NCBI GenBank assembly: GCA_964527595.1
Contig: CAZGPI010000016.1
Location: 1-23,705 of the forward strand
Length of the DNA stretch: 23,705 nt
Reading direction: 5' to 3'
DNA from: GWF2-38-10 sp964527595
GTDB taxonomy: Bacteria; Babelota; Babeliae; Babelales; RVW-14
The notes under the pieces are model-generated. The model did not search any database. It was given only the letters and a program-made list of their open reading frames with translations, and was not told the origin of the DNA. Numbering within the stretch: the stretch's first letter is position 1; the number at the start of each line of letters is the position of its first letter. Below, piece by piece: positions 1 to 7,092 of this stretch. A program made the position numbers and the translations under genes.

Positions 1-105
1 ACTGACTTTACTGATATTATTTAGGTGTGCAATTAAAAGTCCTCCAAATTCAGGTTCTATTTTTTACCGTCTTTAGTGTAGTCTGACCAAAAGTTTTTTA
101 ATATG

Positions 106-182
106 GGGCCCGTAGCTCAGTTGGTTAGAGCACCCCGTTGATAACGGGGTGGTCAGTCGTTCGAGTCGACTCGGGCCCACCA
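106..182 (+). tRNA. tRNA-Ile (anticodon GAT)
   Basis: Full cloverleaf. The acceptor arm GGGCCCG (106-112) pairs with CGGGCCC (172-178); the discriminator is A179 and the CCA (180-182) is genomically encoded. The anticodon stem CCCCG/CGGGG (133-137/145-149) encloses the 7-nt loop TTGATAA with GAT at 140-142. It lies 18 nt before a tRNA-Ala, the pair usually found in the 16S-23S spacer, but no rRNA is visible here. Confidence 0.97.
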
Positions 183-200
183 GTTATCAGAAAATTTCTC

Positions 201-276
201 GGGGGTATAGCTCAGTTGGTAGAGCGCCCGCTTTGCAAGCGGGAGGCCAGCGGTCCGAATCCGCTTACCTCCACCA
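201..276 (+). tRNA. tRNA-Ala (anticodon TGC)
   Basis: Full cloverleaf. The acceptor GGGGGTA (201-207) pairs with TACCTCC (266-272) with one G-U pair; discriminator A273, encoded CCA 274-276. The anticodon stem CCCGC/GCGGG (227-231/239-243) encloses loop TTTGCAA with TGC at 234-236. It probably shares a transcript with the tRNA-Ile just upstream. Confidence 0.97.
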
Positions 277-404
277 GTCTTTATTCCATGGCAATCAGCT
301 GTGGAATTTTCATTTTCAAGGTAATCAATATTTTAATATCGTGCTATTTTATTCATGAACAAATACCTTCGCTTTTTAAGCTCAAAAAACGAAAGATTAA
401 CAGC

Positions 405-1160
405 ATGAAAAAAGTCTCATTTTTTTTTATTTTAATCAGCAGCATGTCTTTTGCCCAAGCTTGTTTATGGGATCAATTAATGCGTTTTTCCCCCCACCAC
501 TGTTTATATCAAGAGGTCCAAGAATGTGATTTTGAGATTACAGATCAAGATAAAATCGATTATAATCAAAAGCTTTCCGATCTATTAGATCCAATTTATA
601 ACTTTCTTTTGCAACAGCAAGAGATGTTTCCAGAAACTAAATTTGCCGTTGTTTTTGATATTGATGATACGTCTTTTTATCCGCAAAGTGTGGTCTCTAA
701 TGCAGCGGTTTTCGATTTTTACCATAAGCTAAAAAAAACAGGCTTTGTTGTTTTGTTTATATCAGCTCGACCGATAGCTCATTTAGACATATCGAGAGAA
801 CAGTTGGCCACTGCTGGCTATACAGATTATTCTGATTTGATTCATATTTCGAAAGAAGAAATCGATTGGATTCGCCAGCGTGGAGTACCAAGCTTAATTT
901 CTAAGCAGATTGGGGCGTGGAAAGCATCCAAGCGTGCTGAGGCGGAGGCGAAAAATTCTATTAAAATTTTGGCAACGCTTGACGATAAACAGGATAATTT
1001 AATCGGAGATGCTTGCGGAATTCCAATTTGGGTACCGACAAATTACGCTGACCTCATTGTATATTGTGATGAGTTTCGGCAAGAGCATAAAGAAATTTTC
1101 AGTGAATGCAGATCACCGTTGGATGTTGTGTTTTTAGATGAGGGTGTTAACGTAGTATAA
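405..1160 (+). CDS. Secreted HAD-superfamily acid phosphatase (class B-like)
   Basis: 251 aa from ATG 405 (GAAAG at 391-395). The frame is open back to 138, but that part overlaps both tRNAs and is not used. The N-terminus MKKVSFFFILISSMSFAQA is a signal peptide with a likely cut before C20. All four HAD motifs are present: motif I D85-I-D87-D-T89, motif II S120 in FISARP, motif III Lys in WKASKR (172-177), motif IV D193-D194. The layout fits the acid phosphatase B family (HAD subclass III): hydrolysis of small phosphomonoesters outside the cytoplasm. Substrate cannot be read from sequence. The nagB-like gene follows after 40 nt on the same strand. A close relative sits at 7093-7896, and the gene cluster between them encodes degenerate versions of the same fold. 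Confidence 0.88.
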   Translation: MKKVSFFFILISSMSFAQACLWDQLMRFSPHHCLYQEVQECDFEITDQDKIDYNQKLSDLLDPIYNFLLQQQEMFPETKFAVVFDIDDTSFYPQSVVSNAAVFDFYHKLKKTGFVVLFISARPIAHLDISREQLATAGYTDYSDLIHISKEEIDWIRQRGVPSLISKQIGAWKASKRAEAEAKNSIKILATLDDKQDNLIGDACGIPIWVPTNYADLIVYCDEFRQEHKEIFSECRSPLDVVFLDEGVNVV

Positions 1161-1200
1161 ATACCTAGAATTAAGCTAAAAACGATAGAAGGGTTTTATC

Positions 1201-3534
1201 ATGCGTGTTTACGATTCTGCATCGCAGGTTGAATTACATCTTCTTGAAAAAATTCAACGCAAAGCGCGATATATAGCAACAGAAAAAATTGATGTTTTTG
1301 AAGTAAGCGATTTTCCCACGCTTGGTAAAGTTACCGCATTGCGATTTCTCGAATGGTTACAAAAAAACCCTGAAGGTGTTGTTGCGTTACCGACCGGAAA
1401 AACACCAGAATATTTTATCAAATGGACCTGCTTTTATCTAAAAAATTGGCACGATTCGTCAACACAAAAAGAACTTGCGCTATGGGGTCTTAATACTGGA
1501 TTAAGGCCGGATATGCGGAGTTTTTCATTTGTGCAAATTGATGAATTTTACCCAATGAACCCAGCCCAAGAAAATAGTTTTGCTCATTATATAAAACGTT
1601 TTTACTTTGAAGATTGTGGTTTTGATCAAAACAAGGCCTTGCTTATGGGCACGTGGACCGTTGGTGCTCCTGCCGGCAAAAACCTGTGGGATGTTTTTGA
1701 AGAAGGGCGAGTGGATATTTCTTTGCGCATACGCCAACCAATTAATCAACGGGAATTATTACAGGCTCAGGCGCTTATTGCCGCTGATGAATATGCAATG
1801 GCTTATGAAGCAAAAATAAAAGCACTTGGCGGTATCGGTTTTTTTCTAGGTGGTATTGGGTCTGATGGACATATTGGTTTTAATGTTCGTGGTTCTGATC
1901 ATTTTAGTACAACACGTTTAATTGCTATTAATTATGAAACGGCCGCGAGTGCCGCCGTCGATTTGGGTGGTATTGAACAAGCGCGTCAGCGTGCGGTGAT
2001 TACTATCGGTTTACGGACTATTACGCGTAATCCAACGGCAACGATTGTGGTTATTGCGGCTGGAGAAAGCAAGGCACACATTATTAAGAATGCCGTTGAA
2101 AAGGCACCATCTGTTTTGTATCCAGCAACGGCGCTGCATAATGTTCCTGGCGCTCGCTTTTACCTTACCGAGGGTGCATCGTCGTTATTGATTGAACGAA
2201 AATACAACAAACTTGCAGCCTATGAACAAATACCTGAAATTATCCAAGATGAGGTGTTTATTGATTTAGCCTGCAAAAACAAAAAAACGCTTATTTCGGT
2301 TACCAAGCAAGATTTGGAAAAAGATTATTTAGGGGCACTTGTTGCGCGAGCTCAATCATATGATGAAAAAATAGTTGGGCAACAACTACAAAACAAAATT
2401 ATTTCACGCATAAATCGTGGGACTGAACATTTGAGTGGGCAGACCTTTTTGCATACGGCGCCGCATCATGATGATATTATGTTGGGATATCTTCCGTATA
2501 TTGTTCATTTGGTGCGCGAAGTGAGTAATGCTCATCATTTTGCAACACTGACAAGTGGGTTTACTTCTGTGTCAAATCAATATGCGTTATTGTTGATTAA
2601 GCAAGTAAAAGAATGGATTCCATGGTTTATCGAAAATGCAACGCTATTTACCCCGGGGCACCGTATTCGTGATATTGATTTGTATGAATATCTTGATGCG
2701 TTTGCTTTACGTGATATTCGCATGCAGCATTGCGTCCATAGTCGGCGCTTAATCCGCGATTTGATTGAGCTTTATGGGAGTAATGATTTAGTTTTAATTG
2801 AGCAGAAAGTTGATGAACTTATAACATATTTTACCAATTGTTATCCGGGCAAAAAAGATACAACAGTTGTCCAAACCATTAAAGGGATGATGCGTGAATG
2901 GGAAGAAGAATTGCTATGGGCTCACCTTGGGTTTGATAGTAACCACATCTATCATTTGCGGCTTGGTTTTTATACCGGTGATATTTTTACGCCGCAACCA
3001 GAACTTGAGCGTGATATGATTCCGGTTTTTAATCTCCTTGAAAAAACAAATCCCGATATTGTAACGGTTGCAATGGATCCAGAGGCTAGTGGGCCAGATA
3101 CTCATTACAAAGTTTTACTTGGTATTGCGGGCGCTCTAAAGCTTTATACACAAAAATATCCTGATAAAAAAATTAAGGTATGGGGGTATCGTAATGTGTG
3201 GTACCGATTTCATCCAGCACAAACTAATATCTTCGTTCCCGTTTCCATGAATTCTTTTGCTATCTTATCAAACGCTTTCAATACTTGTTTTGGGTCTCAA
3301 CGGCAAGCATCATTTCCAAGCCATGAATACGATGGACCGTTTAGTGATCTAGCGCAAAAAATTATGGTTGAGCAGTATACAACATTAAAGACTTGCCTTG
3401 GTGCTGAGTATTTCCATAATAATCAAAGCCCACGCTTAAGGGCCGCTCATGGATTTTGTTTCTTAAAGGAAATGACAACCGATGAGTTTTTTGCTCAAAC
3501 GCAGGAGCTTAAAGCGCTTATGGAAAACGCTTAA
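1201..3534 (+). CDS. Fusion of glucosamine-6-phosphate deaminase (NagB) and PIG-L/LmbE-type deacetylase
   Basis: 777 aa, ATG preceded by AGAAGGG at 1187-1193. Residues about 25-350 are NagB/SugarP isomerase-like: PTGKTPE (64-70), QIDEFYP (112-118) and the active-site loop GIGSDGHIGFN (218-228) with D222 and H224. The position of E. coli NagB Glu148 is Val229 here, so the catalytic set is not identical to classical NagB. Residues from about 415 carry the GlcNAc-PI de-N-acetylase signature APHHDDI (420-426). This two-domain order is known from proteins annotated 'glucosamine-6-phosphate deaminase-like' (about 650 aa, common in Bacteroidetes); this one is longer. Family knowledge predicts amino-sugar deacetylation plus conversion of GlcN-6-P to Fru-6-P and ammonia in the cytoplasm. 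No signal peptide. The true substrate of the second domain is unknown. Confidence 0.85.
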   Translation: MRVYDSASQVELHLLEKIQRKARYIATEKIDVFEVSDFPTLGKVTALRFLEWLQKNPEGVVALPTGKTPEYFIKWTCFYLKNWHDSSTQKELALWGLNTGLRPDMRSFSFVQIDEFYPMNPAQENSFAHYIKRFYFEDCGFDQNKALLMGTWTVGAPAGKNLWDVFEEGRVDISLRIRQPINQRELLQAQALIAADEYAMAYEAKIKALGGIGFFLGGIGSDGHIGFNVRGSDHFSTTRLIAINYETAASAAVDLGGIEQARQRAVITIGLRTITRNPTATIVVIAAGESKAHIIKNAVEKAPSVLYPATALHNVPGARFYLTEGASSLLIERKYNKLAAYEQIPEIIQDEVFIDLACKNKKTLISVTKQDLEKDYLGALVARAQSYDEKIVGQQLQNKIISRINRGTEHLSGQTFLHTAPHHDDIMLGYLPYIVHLVREVSNAHHFATLTSGFTSVSNQYALLLIKQVKEWIPWFIENATLFTPGHRIRDIDLYEYLDAFALRDIRMQHCVHSRRLIRDLIELYGSNDLVLIEQKVDELITYFTNCYPGKKDTTVVQTIKGMMREWEEELLWAHLGFDSNHIYHLRLGFYTGDIFTPQPELERDMIPVFNLLEKTNPDIVTVAMDPEASGPDTHYKVLLGIAGALKLYTQKYPDKKIKVWGYRNVWYRFHPAQTNIFVPVSMNSFAILSNAFNTCFGSQRQASFPSHEYDGPFSDLAQKIMVEQYTTLKTCLGAEYFHNNQSPRLRAAHGFCFLKEMTTDEFFAQTQELKALMENA

Positions 3535-3535
3535 T

Positions 3536-3664
3536 TTAATCGCGAAAAGCCCAAAAAGCGATTGCTGCGATTATTGCAAGTCCGCTTCAAAAATAAAACG
3601 GAGCATGTTTTCCAATTGTTGCCCAGAGCAATCCGGCTGCTAAAAAAGCGCCAATATCAACCAT
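3536..3664 (-). pseudogene. Relic of the 3' end of an MFS transporter gene
   Basis: Reading the minus strand from 3664 gives MVDIGAFLAAGLLWATIG, then KHAPFYF, a TGA stop (3587-3589), then SGLAIIAAIAFWAFRD and a TAA stop (3536-3538). Apart from the internal TGA this is the typical last-helix pair and C-terminus of a major facilitator transporter (D-x-GA...GLLW...APFY...GL). Nothing resembling the upstream ten helices is present, since the region beyond 3664 runs into another gene. It is best read as a decayed remnant. TGA is a normal stop in the neighbouring genes, so recoding is unlikely. Confidence 0.6.
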
Positions 3665-3711
3665 GTGATAATTTTGTAAAAAAGTGTTGATTGTATTTTG
3701 AAGGGTTTATG

Positions 3712-4452
3712 ATGACGAGAAGATTTTTGGCGAAGTATCTTAAGATTTTATTGATAATGGGCATAGGCTTGATTTTCAATGTGAATTTAGCAGCTATGTG
3801 TTGTTGTGGGGAAAAAAACATCCCAACGGCTTCATTTGGTTTATCGGAAGTAGTAAAAGAAGAACCAAGGATTTACTCTGTTTTTTCCTGGAATGAACCA
3901 TCTTATCGAGATAAAACCATTGATAGTTGTTCTACTATACCAATGAAAATTATGAAAGATGATGCAGGCCTGGTTTTATGGAAAAGAAAATTTTATGAAA
4001 AAGCCTACAAAAGAATTGATTTACTCAAATTGATAGGTAATATCTGTTGTCGGGTTAAACCGTATAAAGGGAAATGTTCTGGTGGTGAGTTCGATTATGA
4101 AGGACGGCACAAACCGGTGCTCATTTTTAGTAATATTGATGAATGGATTTTAAAAAAGCCGGCTGAATGGTTGGTAAAACTTTATGATGATATACATGCC
4201 ATTGGTGATTTTGAGTGTTATTTTGTTATGAACATACACAGAAAAGATTGTGGCGACGTATCGGCTGCATTAAAAGCCAAGGGTTTTGTTAAAGGAAGGA
4301 TAATTTGTTTTTCTGGTACCGCTGATTTAGAGAACCCTGCTGTTGTTAAGCAATGGAATATTGCGATTAATAAATTTTTAATGAGAGCCGATTTTGTTTG
4401 GTTTTTTACGGTGAATGATCTTGGCGAGGTATTAATTGATCATTCTTCATAA
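3712..4452 (+). CDS. Secreted Cys-rich protein A1, catalytically degenerate HAD-like
   Basis: 246 aa. AAGGG at 3701-3705 is 6 nt from ATG 3712, which I prefer over ATG 3709 or TTG 3691. A signal peptide (LLIMGIGLIFNVNLAA) ends before M-C-C-C-G. The first half after it is low in recognisable features. The C-terminal about 110 residues align with A2, B1, B2 and, more distantly, with the two HAD phosphatases of this window. The HAD motif I site reads F-S140-N-I-D143 and motif II is FVMNIH, so both catalytic Asp/Ser positions are altered. The family motif H-x3-C-x-[DE] is present (HRKDCGD), as is QW in the helix where the phosphatases have WKxSK. It is the first gene of an A-B pair; B1 follows after 19 nt. 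No biochemical function can be assigned; export and pseudo-enzyme status are inferred. Confidence 0.75.
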   Translation: MTRRFLAKYLKILLIMGIGLIFNVNLAAMCCCGEKNIPTASFGLSEVVKEEPRIYSVFSWNEPSYRDKTIDSCSTIPMKIMKDDAGLVLWKRKFYEKAYKRIDLLKLIGNICCRVKPYKGKCSGGEFDYEGRHKPVLIFSNIDEWILKKPAEWLVKLYDDIHAIGDFECYFVMNIHRKDCGDVSAALKAKGFVKGRIICFSGTADLENPAVVKQWNIAINKFLMRADFVWFFTVNDLGEVLIDHSS

Positions 4453-4471
4453 CCGCGTGAAAGGGTAAAAG

Positions 4472-4873
4472 ATGTTTATTTATGGTAAAAGAATACTCGG
4501 TTTATTTTTAATAATAACCATGAGTTCGTTTTGTGGTCAATGGCTTTCGGCGATGTGGCCATTTAATCGTTGTACAAAAAAAGTAGTTGTACATCCTGAT
4601 AATTCTCGCGAGAGGTATAGATTTTATTCGGGTGAGCTTGAGCCGATGGATGATCATCCTTCAGGGCGTCCTTCGAGAGCTCTTTCGGCGCCAGTTGGGG
4701 ATGGGGTGGATGATAAAATAGCAGAGTTTTACAGGACCCTTTCGGTTCCGACCGATGGTTCGATAAAAGTGCGTTCAATGGTTAATGTCGTTTACTTTTC
4801 CTTTCCCCTGGGTGAGAGAAAGCCCATTTCGTGCGCGGAGCAAGCGGCACCGGTATTTATGGCGCAAGATTAA
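4472..4873 (+). CDS. Secreted protein B1, N-terminal part of a gene interrupted by a stop codon
   Basis: 133 aa, ATG 4472 with GAAAGGG upstream. The signal peptide ends in the WLSAM region, followed by WPFNRC. The rest matches the N-terminal half of B2 (6059): two R-x-L-S-x-P motifs at R69-P74 (RALSAP) and R88-P93 (RTLSVP), and the segment leading to FSFPLGERKP. The frame hits TAA at 4871-4873, and the same frame continues without another stop to 5323, encoding the part of B2 missing here. It may still yield a short exported protein with the two motifs but without the HAD-like domain. Alternatives are a plain pseudogene, a sequencing error or stop read-through. Function unknown. Confidence 0.65.
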   Translation: MFIYGKRILGLFLIITMSSFCGQWLSAMWPFNRCTKKVVVHPDNSRERYRFYSGELEPMDDHPSGRPSRALSAPVGDGVDDKIAEFYRTLSVPTDGSIKVRSMVNVVYFSFPLGERKPISCAEQAAPVFMAQD

Positions 4874-4894
4874 AAATCTGATTTATTCAATAAA

Positions 4895-5323
4895 ATGACC
4901 ACTGATGATTTGATGGAATGGATAACAGAACGAATTCAAATAAATCAGAAAATGAGTACTGGTTCGTATTATAGCGATCCCGATGGCTTGCCGGCATATG
5001 TTTTTGAAGCGGATGGTTTTTTGAAAAACCCAGTAAATTTTACATGGATATCAGAGCTTTGTGGTAAGCGGTCTGGCATTGATAATATTTTTATTATCAA
5101 AAAACATGGCGCCGATTGTAATGAGCTTAAGGACGTTTTACGCGCCAGTGGTATAGCCCGTGGATGCATTTATTGTTTGCCAGATACTATAGAGTTGAGT
5201 GATGTTGCGGCGATTACTTTGTGGCGTAAAGAAATTGAGCATATTTTGATTGCCACGTTTTATTGTTGGCGTTTTTGGCAGGACCCAGTCGATGGAGCAA
5301 TTAAGGTTTCTTATCAGGCATAA
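4895..5323 (+). pseudogene. C-terminal part of interrupted B1 gene (HAD-like domain)
   Basis: 142 codons in the same frame as 4472-4873; only seven codons (KSDLFNK) separate the TAA from this ATG. No Shine-Dalgarno sequence precedes the ATG and there is no signal peptide, so independent translation is doubtful. The sequence matches the last about 145 residues of B2: FTWISELC, KKHGADCNELKDVLR, RGCIYCL and LWRKEIEH are shared or nearly so. The KS after the stop lines up with KSKLPDL in B2, showing that the stop lies in what was once continuous coding sequence. The former HAD motif I reads F-E-A-D-G, with the nucleophile Asp replaced by Glu. Confidence 0.65.
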
Positions 5324-5346
5324 GATTTTATATAGAAAGGCTTTTA

Positions 5347-6039
5347 ATGAAAATATTTTTTCGCTTGAAGAGCTTTTTCGTTTTATTAATAATGGGCGGT
5401 GGGTTGTTTTTTAATGTGAATTTAGCAGCGATGGCTAGATGTTGTTGTGGAGCTCGTGCGGCTATTTCTCCTGAAGTTGTCGAAGAAGAGAGCACTAAAT
5501 ATTGTTTGCCAACGCCTCCGAATACGCCTGCTTTGGAAGAACCTATTTTTTTGATGAAAAAAACAGATGGGGAGTATCGACCGGTTTCTCTCGATGATTT
5601 GGTTGATACGGTCAAATTAATTATAGAGGTATTGTCAACAAGGAGCTCCGGGCGTTTTGCTCTTTGTTTTGATGATTTTGATCAATTTGCCGATGCGCGC
5701 TTTTCATTAGAATGGTTACGAAAATTTTACCATATAACTTATGGAATTGATGAAACTTGGGCATTAAGGCATTATCACGGCTTTTTTATTATGCGAAAGC
5801 ATGAATCTAGTTGCATAGATATTTTTAACCGTTTAAAAGATTGTGGCTTTAGTAATTTTGGCGTTAAGGGCTTTAGAGAATACGGTCTTTTATACTTGCC
5901 AGATGATGTTCGCTTGGATGATCCGCTGATGATTGGCCAATGGTCGGATAAAATCTATTCAAAGATAAAACACGATCATTGTTGTTTGCGTTTTCATCTG
6001 AATGAAAAAGGCGAGGTGTTAGTTGATTTTTCTGCGTAA
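5347..6039 (+). CDS. Secreted Cys-rich protein A2, catalytically degenerate HAD-like
   Basis: 230 aa, ATG 5347 with AGAAAGG at 5334-5340. A signal peptide (FVLLIMGGGLFFNVNLAA) precedes M-A-R-C-C-C-G. Then comes a linker with two TP sites (LPTPPNTPALEEP) and a C-terminal domain. That domain keeps one Asp at HAD motif I (F-D109-D-F-D112) but has Phe where the second catalytic Asp should be; motif II is FFIMRKH, with no Ser/Thr, and the WKxSK helix reads QWSDK. The family motif HESSC (H-x3-C) is conserved. It pairs with B2, which starts 19 nt downstream. It is a paralogue of A1, but diverged enough to suggest an old duplication or fast evolution. An extracytoplasmic or host-directed role is inferred only from the signal peptide. 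Confidence 0.78.
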   Translation: MKIFFRLKSFFVLLIMGGGLFFNVNLAAMARCCCGARAAISPEVVEEESTKYCLPTPPNTPALEEPIFLMKKTDGEYRPVSLDDLVDTVKLIIEVLSTRSSGRFALCFDDFDQFADARFSLEWLRKFYHITYGIDETWALRHYHGFFIMRKHESSCIDIFNRLKDCGFSNFGVKGFREYGLLYLPDDVRLDDPLMIGQWSDKIYSKIKHDHCCLRFHLNEKGEVLVDFSA

Positions 6040-6058
6040 TTGCCAGAAAGGCTAAAAG

Positions 6059-7060
6059 ATGTTTTTTTATGGTAAAAGAATAGTCGGTTTATTTCTGATA
6101 ATAATCATGAGTCCTTTTTGTGGACAACGGCTTTCGGCCATGTGGCCATTTTGTTGTTGCACAAAACAACAAAATGTTTGTGCAGATACTTTCGATAGCC
6201 GTAGAGTTTATATGGGTGAAGTTACGCCGATGAGGGATTTGCCCGCTGATAATGAATCAGAGCCAGCCGAGACAGATGATTTTTCCAGGGCTTTATCAGC
6301 GCCAGTTGGGACTAATTGTTTTGGCAAGGCTTCCATGGAAAGAGGTCTTTCGGTGCCGGCAAAAAGCTTTGATGAAGCGCGGCCAATGGTTAAAAAGATT
6401 GAATTCGATTTTAGTCGTGAAAAAACCGTACCAACCGGTTGTTGTTGCGAGGACAGAAAATATCCAAAATTTGTTTCTAAAGATGGGGTACGGGGCTTAT
6501 TAGATTATTTAACATTTTCTGACCTCAGACGATACCAAGAAAATCCGCAACAGGATTCACTCTCCTTGCCGATTTATGGTAAAAAATCTAAATTGCCAGA
6601 TTTATCCGGTGCTTTGACCTTTGATAATTTGGCAAGGTGTGTGGCGGCGGTTAGAGCAAAATATGATGATATGAATTCAAGTACAGCGGCTCATTATGGC
6701 GGTGATTCTGGTTCACCGGCCCTTGTTTATGAAGCCGATGACCTGCTTTTTCCTATCTCAGAAAAGCAGCTTAATTTTTCATGGATATCAGAGCTTTGCA
6801 GCAAACAAGGTGGCAGCGATTATATATTTATCGTTAAAAGACATTCATTAGATTGTAATGAGCTTAAAGATGCGTTGCGTGCAAATGGTATAGTTCGTGG
6901 ATGCATTTATTGTTTATCAGCCGCTGTTAACTTTGATGATGCCGCAGATATTGCTTTGTGGCGTAAAGAAATTGAGCATACGTTGAAGAGCGATTTTTTT
7001 TGGTGGCATTTTTGTCAGATCTCTTTGAGTGATGATGTTATGGTTAGTTTTCATGAATAA
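6059..7060 (+). CDS. Secreted protein B2, two RxLSxP motifs plus degenerate HAD-like domain
   Basis: 333 aa, ATG 6059 with AGAAAGG at 6045-6051. The signal peptide ends in GQRLSA before M-W-P-F-C-C-C. Residues about 60-105 form a polar linker with RALSAP (77-82) and RGLSVP (95-100). The C-terminal domain (about 195-333) is HAD-like: Y-E225-A-D227-D228 at motif I, FIVKRH at motif II, LWRKEIEH where the phosphatases have WKxSKR. The stretch from the Arg of motif II to the next Gly (RHSLDCNELKDALRANG) aligns without gaps to RPIAHLDISREQLATAG of the phosphatase at 405-1160. The nucleophile Asp and motif II Ser/Thr are gone, so phosphatase activity is not expected. It is the intact version of B1 and lies 32 nt upstream of an active-looking HAD gene. 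Confidence 0.78.
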   Translation: MFFYGKRIVGLFLIIIMSPFCGQRLSAMWPFCCCTKQQNVCADTFDSRRVYMGEVTPMRDLPADNESEPAETDDFSRALSAPVGTNCFGKASMERGLSVPAKSFDEARPMVKKIEFDFSREKTVPTGCCCEDRKYPKFVSKDGVRGLLDYLTFSDLRRYQENPQQDSLSLPIYGKKSKLPDLSGALTFDNLARCVAAVRAKYDDMNSSTAAHYGGDSGSPALVYEADDLLFPISEKQLNFSWISELCSKQGGSDYIFIVKRHSLDCNELKDALRANGIVRGCIYCLSAAVNFDDAADIALWRKEIEHTLKSDFFWWHFCQISLSDDVMVSFHE

Positions 7061-7092
7061 GCACTTATCAGCATTTTGAGATCGGCTGTTTT

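Larger units (their letters stand above)
3712..7060 (+). repeat. Tandem duplication of an A-B gene pair
   Basis: Unit 1 (3712-5323) and unit 2 (5347-7060) each contain an A gene, a 19-nt linker and a B gene. The linkers share the pattern GAAAGG-n-TAAAAG directly before ATGTTT. The A signal peptides share FNVNLAAM, and the B genes share GKRI-x-GLFLII and SAMWPF. B1 and B2 are more alike at the N-terminus and over the last about 110 residues than in the middle, where B1 has a deletion and a stop codon. Confidence 0.85.

Noticed and set aside
2..76. Open frame running in from the left edge (ends FYRL-stop at 74-76)
   Set aside because: Only 24 codons are visible with no recognisable motif; it could be the end of a gene or chance, so no call is made.
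138..404. N-terminal extension of the first HAD phosphatase
   Set aside because: It overlaps both tRNA genes and lacks a signal peptide; ATG 405 has a ribosome site and begins a clear signal peptide.
3587..3589. TGA recoding in the MFS fragment
   Set aside because: TGA serves as the normal stop of hom (11229-11231), Trp is encoded by TGG throughout, and the rest of the transporter is missing.
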